Source: Arctopsyche grandis
Lineage: Eukaryota > Arthropoda > Insecta > Trichoptera > Hydropsychidae
DNA: 64,000 nt
Assembly: GCF_051622035.1 (NCBI RefSeq)
Contig: NC_135356.1
Location: 9,894,579 to 9,958,578, forward strand
Direction: 5' to 3'
The notes beneath the pieces were generated by a model. The model was not told the origin of the DNA, searched no databases, and saw nothing but the letters and a program-made list of their open reading frames with translations. A program made the position numbers and the translations under genes. Positions within the stretch are counted from its first letter, which is position 1; the number at the start of each line of letters is the position of its first letter. This document shows, one piece after another, positions 1 through 11,029 of the stretch.

Positions 1-262
1 CCCCCCGTCGTACATCCTCACCTAATTTGCGCGAACAGGATACAACAGGAATAAGAGGAACAGGCTTTTCCTCCCGTATCCTGCGCGCGCACATTAAACA
101 AGGCTGTATGACAAAAAGAGAGATAATTTCACCGCATGCCACTCATATATATTATATATACATAGTACCGTTTACCATGCACCTTTTTTTTTTTGATTTT
201 TCGATCTTTGCCTTCCGATATTTGGTTTTTCGGCCTTTTCACTTTCGGTCCCGTGAGGTACC
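1..262. repeat. Composite repeat: fold-back family core plus GC-poor right arm (cut by window edge)
   Basis: This copy begins at the window edge and matches 45545-45855 almost base for base. It has the core with GCGCGAACAGGATACAACAG, then a segment ending in ACCGCATGCCACTC, then the arm containing ACCGTTTACCATGCACC and the words GATCTTTGCCTTCCGATAT, and it finishes near CCCGTGAGGTA. The same core and arm recur inverted in the fold-backs at 33.7 and 38.9 kb. It lies in the intron before the 341-465 exon. Open frames through it are accidental. Confidence 0.75.
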
Positions 263-340
263 TACATATGTATTTATGTGCATAAGGCTTATCGTTGTTT
301 GAAACCGCATTCTATAGTGTTGATTTTATTCTACTTGCAG

Positions 341-465
341 CCCGTTTCAACTGCCGTGGGTACGAAGTTGTTCGCACAAACATTCCCGAGGCCGCTCGTC
401 CGGTAAGAAAAAGGCGAAACATTGCAAAGGTGAAGAAGGATGACATTCGGTCAAAAATGTTTTAG
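341..465 (+). CDS. Terminal coding exon of an unidentified protein (C-terminal 40 residues)
   Basis: A polypyrimidine stretch and acceptor (TTATTCTACTTGCAG, ending at 340) precede 125 bases that read openly to a TAG at 463-465. The first two bases complete a split codon, and the frame from 343 gives 40 residues. These begin RFNCRGYEVV, continue through RTNIPEAARP and end in a strongly basic tail, VRKRRNIAKV then KKDDIRSKMF. Base composition is clearly richer in GC than the flanks, as expected for coding sequence. The tail could be a nuclear localisation or nucleic-acid-binding extension, but that is inference. I do not recognise the family. A GTAAGA inside the exon (near 401) could act as an alternative donor. 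Upstream exons lie outside the window. Confidence 0.6.
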
Positions 466-1320
466 ATTCGCGCTCAACCGGCGCTAATTTGCCGGCCGTC
501 GATAAAATTTAAATCTGCACAAGATGATCTTTGGTTGTTTCGAGTCGTGTAAGAGTACCTCGAGGTGATATTGAGTACTATTTTTTTTTATATATATATA
601 CGTGATTTTTTTTCATTCTGTCAATAGTTATGTACAATACATATCACCGTAAGGTCTGTGTGAAAACTATCGAGGGCATATTTAGCGTTTTAACATTGTC
701 GTCGTGTGTTATGAGTTTCTACGTAATATTGTGATAATGCAGCTACCAGACTTTGTGTATCGTTTCTGCTAGTGAGTAATATTTTCGAATATTAGTTTAA
801 TATATTGTAACGCATACCATCATTGATTCCTTTTTATTTATTTGTGAGGGCCGTTGATTTGGAAAATCAACTGATGTGTGTGTGTCTGTGTGTGCTTAGG
901 ATCTGATCACTTTTAGGATGCGATAACCAAATTTAGGATTAATTTGCTGATAAATAACAAATATTTAGCTTTGTATCCAGAACCAGTAATATAACCAGTG
1001 ATTTTTTTCCATGAAATTATGTGTTAATTTTTTTTATTTACATACGTGTGTATATGTTCGATTGCTCATTTACTATATAATATAACCCAATATTCGAAAG
1101 CTTTTTTTTTTTCACGTTAATGCTAAGATTGCTAGTCAAATAATTGCATTTTTACTTTTTTTTTTTTTTTGGATCTGTTTATGAATAGACATTTTTTTTA
1201 GCTTTTATAATATGTATATGATATATTTTTGTATATACATGCAATGCTGATTATTATTATTTTAACGATTGTTAATAGGTGATATGTGTTCACAATAAAA
1301 GATTTTGGGTGTTGTATTAG
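466..1320 (+). other. Probable 3' UTR of the left-edge gene
   Basis: AT-rich sequence without long frames follows the TAG at 463-465. The first strong polyadenylation hexamer in a good setting is AATAAA at 1294-1299, followed by a GT-rich stretch (GATTTTGGGTGTTG). No transposon end is recognisable between the stop codon and this signal, which fits an undisturbed 3' UTR. The extent is inferred. Confidence 0.4.
1294..1299 (+). promoter_or_regulatory. Candidate polyadenylation signal AATAAA
   Basis: Canonical hexamer with a downstream GT-rich element, about 830 bases after the stop codon of the left-edge gene. Confidence 0.4.
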
Positions 1321-1558
1321 ATTTTAAGATTTTATTCAAAACGGTCCGTTGTCCGTTTTGATGTGAAATATATGTATGTATTTTAAAAACTCTATCGTTC
1401 AGAGTGTGATTGAATATTTTTTTAATTACTATACAAACTCATGAATGTACTTACATATGTGTAGATATTTGCAATCGACCCGTCGGTCATAAGCAGATTT
1501 TATAACAATTTATTTATCAGAAGATTTGGCAATTCATTAATTGCCAGCTTTTTATCCA

Positions 1559-2023
1559 TTACTCGAGCACTCTGCGGCGCTTTAGTCTAGTGTCTTTTGC
1601 ACTAGACTTTATAAGAGCTTTTGCCAGCTCGTTTGAGTGGGTTTCGAGTCTACGCTTGTAGTTTTTTGTATAACTTTCTATTTCCGTTTTAATTGTTGGT
1701 ATAGATACATGTTGATGAATTTCAGTGTTTCTCGCAAACCATGGGGCATTTTTTATTATTCTAAGGGCTTTATTTTGGAATCGTTGTAAGATTTCCACGT
1801 TAGAGTTACTACTCGTTCCCCATAGTTGGATACCATACGTCCAGACCGGCTTTAGGATTGACTTGTATACCAAAATTTTATTCTCTAATGTTAGACTGGA
1901 TTTTCTTCCTATCAACCAGTTCATTTTGTGTAGCCGCTGGGTGAGTTCCTGTCTTTTATTTTTGATGTGATCTTTCCATGTCAGTCTCCTGTCAATGGTG
2001 AAACCCAGGTATTTTGCTGCGGT
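1559..2023 (-). pseudogene. 5'-truncated jockey-clade LINE: reverse transcriptase C-terminal region
   Basis: On the minus strand an open frame runs from about 2023 down to 1559. It begins with TAAKYLGFTIDRRLTWKDHI and continues through WLIGRKSSLTLENK, ILKPVWTYGIQLWG, LQRFQNKALRII and NAPWFARN. This series is the thumb and post-catalytic region of jockey-type non-LTR retrotransposon reverse transcriptases: KYLG, DRRLTWKDHI, W(T)YGIQLWG, then the NAPWF segment. The catalytic FADD box and everything upstream are absent, so this is a dead-on-arrival copy. The frame itself has no stop, suggesting fairly recent insertion. The 3' trailer lies at about 1500-1558. Confidence 0.88.
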
Positions 2024-2244
2024 AACATATGTGTATATGATGTTTAGTTAGTGCTTAATAATAATCGCTGCAGAAATATGTATATGTGTAATAGCTTAAG
2101 CGAAGTTAACCTTTTTTTTTTCTTAAACCTTTAAAATACGGCCCATTTTTAAAAAGGCTAAAGATGGAGCAAGGTCCCCGAGGTCCCCCCTGCTAAAATT
2201 TAATTAAAATATTATTCAATATGCTTCTTTTGGGTATTTTAATA

Positions 2245-2741
2245 GGTTGTGGCTATTTGCAGGTACTATATTTGCGAATTATTGGCTATTTGCAGGTACT
2301 ATATCTGCGACAGACGCAAAGCCTTCTGCGCATGCGCGTGAACTTATAATCCGATTATAATTTCTTACATTTAATGTATGCTAGACTTGTTTAATCAATC
2401 GTTCATTATACATAAGGCAAATAAATTTCGCACGTTATTATAATAGATTTATATCATTTATCTAGTTCGCGGCTTGTACATGTATCTAGGTATTATACGT
2501 TGTATATGATAATAATTTTCTAACAATTAGTAATATTTAGTAATTTGGATTATATTTATTACTCTACGTCACTTTACGAGTTCGAACTAAATTTTAAGAG
2601 GCTTAAAACACAATTTTAACAGTAAACACGCTGACAGTGACAGTTCACGCGCATGCGCAGAAGGCTTTGCGCCTGTCGCAAATATAGTACCTGCAAATAG
2701 CCAATAATTCGCAGATATAGTACCTTCAAATAGCCACAACC
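2245..2741. mobile_element. Mutator-like MITE with ~100-bp terminal inverted repeats
   Basis: The element starts GGTTGTGGCTATTTGCAGGT and ends with the inverse. The arms match for about 100 bp at each end and include a repeated word GGCTATTTGCAGGTACTATAT and the GC-rich block CTTCTGCGCATGCGCGTGAA. Flanks are ATTTTAATA (2236-2244) and ATTTTTATA (2742-2750), a 9-bp duplication with one mismatch. Long inverted repeats plus a 9-bp duplication are typical of Mutator-like elements, so the class is inferred from structure. The ~290-bp middle is AT-rich and noncoding. Confidence 0.65.
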
Positions 2742-2750
2742 ATTTTTATA

Positions 2751-3072
2751 TTACATATATGAGTTGTATTATGTTATTTAATTAAGTTTGATTAGAATCA
2801 TTTCATCATCATTACTAGGTGTAGGTTTCTTGACAGCATATTTCTTTTTTGATTAAATTATGTAGTTTTAATAACAAAAGATTATATATGAATAGAATTG
2901 TTTTCAATTCAAATTTTAAATATAACAATATAATATAGGTTTTAATACTCTGTGAATCAGATCCATAGAAAAGTTTCTCTTGTGGATTGATTTACCAAAA
3001 TATATTATTTTTTATTTATTTATTTTTTATTTTGCACCATGAATCAATTTACATATTTATTTTTTCTAAACA
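2751..3072. other. AT-rich spacer, nothing recognised
   Basis: No coding signal or repeat end was recognised. The right part (2990-3070) is T-rich and probably belongs with the stem-loop repeat that follows it. Confidence 0.4.
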
Positions 3073-3116
3073 GACCATTATGGCATAACAGGAATTCCTA
3101 AAGCGCCACAATGGTC
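3073..3116 (-). repeat. Conserved stem-loop, GACCATTRTGGC-stem version (copy 1)
   Basis: GACCATTATGGC (3073-3084) pairs with GCCACAATGGTC (3105-3116). The single imperfect pair is a G-T wobble if the minus strand is transcribed. On the minus strand the loop contains CCTGTTA, as in the SINE tails at 15.2 and 58.2 kb, which have a different stem. It probably marks the 3' end of a retroposon. Confidence 0.6.
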
Positions 3117-3468
3117 AAAAAATATAACACAAAAAAAAAAAAACAAAATAACAATTAAAATTATGAATATGTACTTACGTATATTAAGTTTGAAAAATCG
3201 GTTACCTAAAAGAAGAATATTAGGAATAATAGGGATTTTGGGGGACCCGAAAACCCGTACTTCTTAGTGAAATAGAAACAGGTATATCTAAGCAGTGCTG
3301 TAACTAGGCGGGTGCGACAGATCTGACTATTAAGTATTGTATAGCAAAGTTTTGAATGTGTACAAGCTGTGTTTGAGACCTAAATTGGGTCTATACCCCC
3401 TCCCCCTCTAAAAAAATGCAATATGCCATTATTAAAATTTTATCTGTATAATTGTTAATCGAACTATA

Positions 3469-3738
3469 AACACGATGGTGGCCGCTGACTCATATTTGTA
3501 TCACGTTGGGTGCACAAAGCCTAGTGGCCGCTGATACATATATGATTCACGACTGTGCGAATATATTTTTCAGTCCTCTGATATATATTTGTATCACGTT
3601 TATGAAAACGTGATACAAATATATATCAGCGAACTGAAAAATATATTCGCACAGTCGTGAATCATATATGTATCAGCGGCCAGTAAGCGTTGTGCACCCA
3701 ACATGATACAAATATGAGTCAGCGGCCACCATAGTGTT
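3469..3738. mobile_element. Fold-back MITE, two ~135-bp arms with almost no loop
   Basis: The left arm runs AACACGATGGTGGCCGCTGA and onward, and the right arm is its reverse complement ending CCACCATAGTGTT. The arms meet at about 3603/3604 within GTATCACGTTTATGAAAACG. Only a few mismatches separate them (for example CAGTCCTCTG against CAGTTCGCTG). No coding capacity. Target duplications are not clear, so the superfamily is unassigned. Confidence 0.8.
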
Positions 3739-5462
3739 AATAAAAATAAAATTGAAGAGGGTTAAGGAAAAGCTAGTTACGGCATTGCATATATGGTTTA
3801 AATTATTTTTCACTTTATAATAAATATATATGTTACACTTCCCGTCCTGCTTTTATATTATAGAAAATAATAGCCTGTAATAGAAACGTATACAATTCTT
3901 TGTAGAATATAAAAATGATCGTTTAATCAAGCAGCTTTATAATAATATGCTATTTATTGTCTCATGTACATCAATATTTCTTATATATAATGTAAAAGAT
4001 GACATGAAATTTACAATGTTTATACACATACATGTATGTATGTGTATGTATAATTAATGTTTATGTGTGTTTGTATATAAAGTGTCTAGTATGTTTGACG
4101 TTTGATGTTATTTTTGTCAAATATTAAACAAAATTTGTTTCAAAAGAGTAACATGAAAATAGGCGTATATGATATGCAGCTACTTTTCTGTTCCAATTCG
4201 ACAACTGGAGCACTGTCGATTCATAGAATTGTACAATATAGTATTTTATAACAACAATGTAGATACATTTTAAATAATATAAAAGACACCATTATTCTTA
4301 TAACTGTAAATATATAGTGAAGTGTATTGAGATCTCAGAGCTTTTTACATAAAAACATAGTTGTGAAACTCTTTATTGTAAAAAGTCGGCTTAGTGTGCA
4401 TATTTTAACCTTCAAAAATGATGATCGATAAATGTGTGATAGACAGAGTTATATATCGAATTAAAACAATTTAGTGTTACTACTCTTAGGTGTTCTATGT
4501 ATATGTTTAAAAAAAAAAAAAAAAAAAACGATACGCAAGTTAACTTGTGGACCAAACTTTGGATAGTAATTTTGGTTTAATTAAGAGTTTTTATAATCGT
4601 AGAGTTGCGAGGGGGAGGATCTATAATATCCTCTTTAAATATTGGAAATAAGGCTTTATATATTTTTGTATCGTTTATTCCATTTATCTCATTTATAAAA
4701 CGTGTGAATAAAAAATTATCAATACTGTCGTCGTGTAGCTACAGAAGATCGGTGTTATATTATTTTTTTTCATTTTCGTAGGATATATGATTAAACTGTG
4801 TTTATGTAAAAATTAAATTTTAATTTATAAAGTGTATTTGTATATGTGTTGAAAAGTTGTTCAAAATTACTTTAGGTTTGTATTTGTATATTAAATTGAA
4901 GTCATTGGGTATTAGGTTTAAATATATGTAGATTTTAGATTTCATTCTGTAATGAAAAATTTCCAGTTATCATTAGTATCTGCCGGAGATGGGATTGCGT
5001 TTCCTATCCTTGCGTTGTTCTATATTTTTTATGTTACGCTACGAAGATATGTATTTTGAATTAAAAAAAGATGAACATTACATATTACGCTAATGGATGT
5101 CGGATTACGTCACATTTCCCATCCCCGGTTTCATCACTGACACCCACCCCATATTTCTATATCATAATCAGTATTAATTTTGCAATATATATTTTTTTGT
5201 AATCTACTTATTGTAGATTTTAAACAATACTACTTACTTCATTGTGATTGTATAATTACAAATATATAGTGGAAGGAAGTGATAGTCCGTATTGCATTCG
5301 TTTGATTCATTATTGATATAAAAATTATTAAATACAATACATATAAACATACAATTGTGTATTTATTAATCTCAATGTTCGCTTCCAAATGTGACATTTC
5401 ACCGAAAGGCTTTTGTAAATGTTTCAAAGAATACAAATTTTCCAGTACAACTGTAAATTTTA
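3739..5462. other. AT-rich intergenic stretch
   Basis: I see no exon-like segments and no recognisable transposon ends. It contains a poly(A) run near 4510-4528 and a TATG/CATA microsatellite patch at about 4021-4050. Confidence 0.45.
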
Positions 5463-5470
5463 GTATTTAC

Positions 5471-6089
5471 CAGGGCTGTGGAGTCACTTTAAAAATGACC
5501 GACTCTGGCTTTTACCTTATGTTTCGACTCTGACTTTGAATGATTTTATTAAAATTGACTTTTCTTGCCACCGTATAAAAATAATAGCGATTTTCAAAAT
5601 ATAAGACATTAAAAAAATCACTAAAACTTGACATGTAACCGAATTCATTGAATTTCATACACAAACAAATCAATTTAATAGAAAAATGAGAATAAAAGAG
5701 TGTTTCAGACGGAGAACAATCGATTTTGGCCACAACACATCAATGCAACTATTTTATTTATAATATACTAGTAGTCTGTATGCACATGATTGTGCACTCG
5801 GTAAAATATCGCAATTCGGATCAATGGAATTAATAATTTATTAATAAATTCTTTGATTTTTGTCGGCCGATCATGTGAACGAAGTGATTTTCCGCGTCTC
5901 TTTCCACGATATACGATTCCAAGGGACAAACATTAGACAATTATTATATTCAATTTATTAGTGGATTTAGTTCAAAAAAATTGGAGGCTCTAGTTGACAC
6001 ATACTGTTATATTATTAATTAAAGAAAATAATAATAAAAAAAAGAGTTGGAGTCTGTTGACTTTTTACGACTCTGACTCTACAGACCTG
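5471..6089. mobile_element. hAT-type non-autonomous element with perfect 8-bp target duplications
   Basis: The left end is CAGGGCTGTGGAGTC and the right end is the inverse of CAGGTCTGTAGAGTC. Inside both ends the word GACTCTG recurs (GACTCTGGC, CGACTCTGAC). The element is flanked on both sides by GTATTTAC (5463-5470 and 6090-6097), a perfect 8-bp duplication, which with a CAGGG-type terminus is diagnostic of hAT elements. At 619 bp with no transposase-like frame it must be moved in trans. Confidence 0.88.
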
Positions 6090-6097
6090 GTATTTAC

Positions 6098-7181
6098 TAC
6101 TGATGACAAATTTTTTAAAGGTTAGGCTAGGTTATTTCAATAACGTATTTAAAATCAAACAAATAATTCTCAATTGAAAATATAATTTCTTCTATCGTGT
6201 CCGATTTGGGATATTGCGGAATGCGGTGCGAGTCTTAGCCGTGAAAGATTATTCACAAATAGACCTTTATAGACACCGATCTTTGATTGTATCTTTTCCA
6301 GTTTTATATCACAATCCACATCTCTCAAAAGAAAGCCTCCACAAAATCTTTTCAATTATTCACTGAAATGGCTTCAATGTGTTTGTTATATACATTTAGT
6401 ACGCTTAAAAATATGCTTTTGTGGGGTAATACTCTATTTCAGGGTGTTTTTCACACCTTCGATTACCCAAAGTCTCAATCCCAGATATATGTACATATTT
6501 ATGATGACATCTGACTACTGACTCAGTATTTTCCAAGAAGTTTCATATCATATGTAATCCAATTTTCTTCGCTTGATATTGGAAAGTAGTTCCTGATTTT
6601 TCTGTCATATTAAGTTCTGCACTTCGTGTAAGCCTTCTAATTTAAGGAATTTCGAGCAAAGGTTTGATTTATATAGTCTAATTTTAGTTTCCGTGTCTCG
6701 TAAATTTATCGGATATGTTAAAAATGGGAATATACCTAGCTTAACCTAAAAATCAGCAATGTAAATATTTTCCGAGATACTCATATTGTATAATATACAG
6801 ATTCTAACCGAAGCCTTTTGGTAAATATAGATATTTACAAATATATTAAAGGATTTACTGTGAACGTATTACACAAATTTCAAATTTTTGAACTATATAA
6901 TTATTTTTTAAATACATACATTGAAGTTGCTGTATATTTTTCTGAAAGATTATTGAATTATTCAGGTAACGTTCACTTTTGTGTGAATTAAATAGAATTT
7001 GTTTCCACTCGTTTGCAAATTTAATCAGACTAATTTTTAACTCCCAACCGTGTTGGTTAGACCGTTTTCAAAGTGCAAAATCATTTTCACAATATTGTAT
7101 TAAACACAACTTACTCATAAAAAAAATTATACTTATAAGAACTATTGTATCGTATCATTTATAGTTTATTGACTTATGATA

Positions 7182-7188
<7 letters not shown>
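6098..7188. other. AT-rich intergenic stretch, nothing recognised
   Basis: Short frames here show no family resemblance and no exon-like composition. No repeat termini were recognised. Confidence 0.4.

Positions 7189-7266
<78 letters not shown>
7189..7266. repeat. (TA)n microsatellite, about 39 units
   Basis: Uninterrupted alternating AT. The IYIYIY frames predicted across it are artefacts of the dinucleotide. Confidence 0.97.
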
Positions 7267-7270
<4 letters not shown>

Positions 7271-7409
7271 ATGTATGTATATAGAAGAGAAATATTGACG
7301 AAATATAAACGATTCCACCAAACATAAAGTTTTTATGTAATAATCCTACATCAATGCATATTAAATAATCTGTTAAACATTATTGTGAAGTAAATGATTA
7401 TATACAAAG

Positions 7410-8557
7410 TGATTTGGATGACTTGATCGGCTTAAAAGTGCATATATGTATGTCACAGTGGAATCATAATTTCAGTGAAAACATAACCGGTTACATTTTC
7501 CCTGGGTATAGTTCAGTGAAATCAAATCCAATTTCATTTGCACCGGCCCATATCAGTGAAATTATAATTTTTGACAGTGCGTCGCCAATACGAATCGCGC
7601 CACCCCATGTCACAACCCCGCTCCTCTCCATTCCCACTCCGATACCGAACTCACTCTCACGCTCTCCCTGCATCACGGTTCCTGTCCATTCCCACTCTCC
7701 TCATGGTCCACTATCTGTTACGATTTGGCTTTGTGTGGGACTGGATGCGGAAGCAAACACATGATATCTTAGCGGCCAACACTTATTTTTTTAAGGTTCG
7801 GTGAGGGTAAGTAAGTGTTGATTTTATTTATTTAAGGTTATGTGAGGGTAAGTAAGGGTTGGTTTTGTAAGGCAGGGAAGGTATGTTGACCGTATCCCGG
7901 CCTAACGAAACACATGTTGTGTAGTTTGTAAGCGGATCGTTTATTTTTGTTCAATTGTTAAAATGGTTATTGTATGTACGAAGAGGTTGGGCTTCGGAGA
8001 AGTGAGCTGGTTGAACTCCAGAGGTTCACTCTGGTGTTGGGAGCTGGTGCGTCGCTTTATATACGTTCTGGCTTGAAGCGTGCCGTGTGCAGATGCTTTG
8101 TCTTCGTTTCCAGGACACGTGTTGACCTCTTTTCGGGGCGCGTGTTTTACAGCTATGGGATCAGCGCCAGGACGTCGTTCATTTGAGAATGTGGTCGTGT
8201 GTCACGTGTAAACGCTTGCCACGTGTTGTCTTTCAGGCATGTGTTGCGGTTGCCTGATGACATCTCTATTGGGTTTCGTTCGTTTTACGATCGAGCGATG
8301 AACTCTTTCTTCTGGAATGGTCAAAGGCGACGTTGCCCTTGAGTTATGCATGTTTGTACAGGATCGATGATGAGATCACTGGTTTTGATTCGTAATAGCA
8401 CAAGTTGTGCTAGATTCCTACAGTTTTATTTATTTAAGGTTAAGTTAAGTTAGGAATGGTTTTATTTATTTAAAATTAGATTATTAGGGCTGGTAGTATA
8501 TTGTTATTCGAATTCGTACGTTGTTATTCTATTGTTATATCCATACTCACTGCTTGT
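7410..8557. other. Intergenic region with short dispersed repeats
   Basis: The word TCAGTGAAAT recurs at about 7472, 7512, 7552 and 8559. The phrase TTATTTATTTAAGGTTA with GGTGAGGGTAAGTAAG is repeated at 7780-7865, with a weaker echo at about 8425-8470. The block 7920-8400 has higher GC than its surroundings but no convincing exon. Otherwise unassigned. Confidence 0.35.
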
Positions 8558-8583
8558 GTCAGTGAAATTATAATTTCACTGAC
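8558..8583. repeat. Perfect 26-bp palindrome
   Basis: The half-site GTCAGTGAAATTA is followed directly by its exact reverse complement, with no spacer. Confidence 0.9.
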
Positions 8584-8629
8584 AATTACAGTTTTACTGT
8601 AACTTTAAACGGATCATTCCGCAAAAAGC

Positions 8630-8800
8630 TATCTCGCACAAGTCACTAAAATCTCGATCAAGGAACATCTGGCAGTCGAGTTCTCGTTAGTACAATAATT
8701 CGCGTGCGTAGCTTTCGATCGATGGAGTTTTTGTGTGCCAGATGTTCCGTGATCGAGATTTTAATAATCAATAATCACCGAACCCACTAACAGGTACATA
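8630..8800. repeat. MITE family with CTCGATCA/GGAACATCTGGCA ends (copy 1)
   Basis: AAAATCTCGATCAAGGAACA with TCTGGCA on the left is mirrored by TGCCAGATGTTCCGTGATCG on the right. Related copies are at 39630-39815, 41035-41215 and 63108-63262. All carry the CTCGAGTGCCA-type word and TACTAACGA-type middles. Confidence 0.6.
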
Positions 8801-9282
8801 ATTTAATACCCATCATCAAATTTAACTCCAGAAAAGTTTCTGTTCAATTTATTTTCAACAAATTAGGCTTTTGTTCACAATACCTTTTATATCATCGGTA
8901 GTGCTGGAATTCATTACTAACATTATTAAATTGAAATATTTCGTTGCACATCTTCCTTGCTTGATCTGAGCTGTACCGCTGGTATTTTTTAATACTTACC
9001 GGTTATGCATAAAACAACCTTTACTCAAGCATTTTAAGGTCGTATCCTAAACGAATCCATTTCGACATTTCAAGGGTATTGCTTGTGAACGTTGACCGAA
9101 GCTTTATGCAAAAGTCTGGAGATGTGAATTTACAGATGGATAATCTGAATTTAGCGGAATAATAAATACTGAAGTACTTGCTAGATTTCATGAATAACAC
9201 ATACGAAACAAAAAAAACTAGTATATGCTACGTATATATTTATGTACATGTATAAGTAATGTCGAATGGAAAATAAACGATG
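8801..9282. other. AT-rich spacer, nothing recognised
   Basis: No exon or repeat end recognised. Confidence 0.35.
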
Positions 9283-10190
9283 CTACTTTAGTATGCGGTG
9301 TATCTTAGCATGCGATCTACCTTTGAATCTTTTTTCTATTTTTCTTTTTTTTTATCTATTTTTTGTATCGTAGCAACGAAATGTTCATTACAATTTTTAT
9401 TTTTTCCTGCCGCCGCATAATGTTTTCGAAGCATTTCTATCAAAATATCGTCAGCAGATACATATGTATGTCTTAACCAAATCTTAAATGAATAGGGCCA
9501 ACCTTAACTTAACCTAACCTCTAAGCCCGCTTTGAAGGTCAAGGAATTTGACAACTTAAAGCCCTCAACATTGTCAACAGACAATCCTAAATAATTTTAG
9601 CGCAGTCGTATTTGATTCTTGGTGGTCGACGTATGTCCGATAAAAACTTCTCTGGGCAAGTGCATCGTTAAAAATTGCACGATGCATTCAAAAACACACA
9701 ATAAACAACATGGGATACATTTTTATACGTAAATTGATCATTTAAGTAACATATTATTCAATTAACATCGTATATGAAAGTTTTTATGAAAGCGTCGGCA
9801 TTCGGCAATAGCATACGCATACGCGTACAATATTGCGTAGTTACGGAAACGGTACGCGTGTTATTGAAACAAGAAATGTATTCGAAAGGGCACTTCTATT
9901 ATTATAACATTTCTCTGGTATTGGCTGTTAAGATGTTTTTTTATTGTGAAAATATTGATAAAAAAATATGTATCTTTGCAGCCAACACCTATTTATTTAA
10001 GGGTCAGGATAGGTTAGGTTAAGCTAAGGTTGGCCTTATTCATTTAAGTTTAGGTTGTTAGGGTTGGTATTATTCAGTCTCAATGTCATACGCGAGAACT
10101 GAGACAGTGATACCGCATATTAAAGTAAAAACATGAAGGTAGATCGCATACTAAAGTGGATATGTGAAGGTAGACCGCATACTAAAGCAG
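9283..10190. mobile_element. Large inverted-repeat element, ~0.9 kb
   Basis: The left end, CTTTAGTATGCGGTGTATCT and then GCATGCGATCTACCTT, is matched in inverse at the right. There AAGGTAGATCGCATACTAAAG and AAGGTAGACCGCATACTAAAG occur in tandem at 10137-10187. A second, internal inverted pair is AGGGCCAACCTTAACTTAAC (about 9496) against GTTAAGCTAAGGTTGGCC (about 10018). The middle has no recognisable transposase, so the element is non-autonomous. Boundaries are accurate to about 10 bp, and no target duplication was established. Confidence 0.55.
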
Positions 10191-10704
10191 CACCGAAAAA
10201 ACATACCTATATATGGAATCCTGCATCTCATTCAGGTTTGTTGGTCTCAAATCTTCATTAAAAAATGGTTCAGAAGTCTTGGCAGTGTCGTCTTCTATAA
10301 CATACTTACTTTTCATGACAAAATAATCAAATATTGGTTTGAAAGAACAGGAACAAGAGGTACCTACCTACTTATTACGAATGATCATTAAACAATACAT
10401 TTGAAGATGTCGAGGCATACTTTTGATGCCAAAAGATGTCTCGGATGAATGTTGGGTGCAACATGAAGGGATCATGAATGTTTAGTTGGCCATTGACCTT
10501 GACCTTTGTCTGTTGACAAGACTCGAACTTGGTGTCTAAGAATGTTTTATCGTTTCCATGTAAAGAAAATTCGTAAATAATATCAACAACAACAAAAAAT
10601 CAATGTGATTAGTCCAGTTCTATATTTAATAATATTTTTTTAGCCTTTGAAATATAGCGACCATTACTTGACTGAATTGCGTTGTGATCAAATTATTATT
10701 AAGA
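10191..10704. other. AT-rich spacer, nothing recognised
   Basis: No exon or repeat end recognised. Confidence 0.35.
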
Positions 10705-11029
10705 TTAAGAAGGCTGGACCCCAGCGCCTTGTCCATACAAACGTATTAGACTTCTCCCTTCCTCAATTATTACACTAGAGAAATTATTTTTTAATATGCT
10801 ATTTATATCCACTATAGGCATGTTTCAATTTTTTTATTTTTTTGATTAATTGGTTTTTTGATTTTTGATTTACTTGAATTTTGATTAATCAAAAAAATAA
10901 GGAAATTGAAACATGCATATGGTAGATATAAATAGCATATTAAAAAATAATTTCTCTAGTGCCATAATTGAGGAAGGGAGAAGTCTAATACGTTTGTATG
11001 GACAAGGCGCTGAGGTCCAGCCCTCTTAA
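10705..11029. mobile_element. TTAA MITE derivative: two 3' halves in inverted orientation
   Basis: Both ends read inward as TTAAGARGGCTGGAC then CAGCGCCTTGTCC, the 3' terminus of the TTAA MITE family. Each arm continues through CTTCTCCCTTCCTC and ATTTTTTAATATGCTA. The arms meet in a short spacer (TTGATTAATTGG). The usual 5' terminus (TGTACACCCGAAACC) is missing, so this is a fold-back made only of 3' halves. It abuts the next copy through a shared TTAA. Confidence 0.8.

Noticed and set aside
7145..7327. IYIYIY-rich frames across (TA)n tracts (also at 32.1, 33.0 and 45.2-45.7 kb)
   Set aside because: Alternating TA reads as Ile-Tyr in several frames without stops. No gene is implied.
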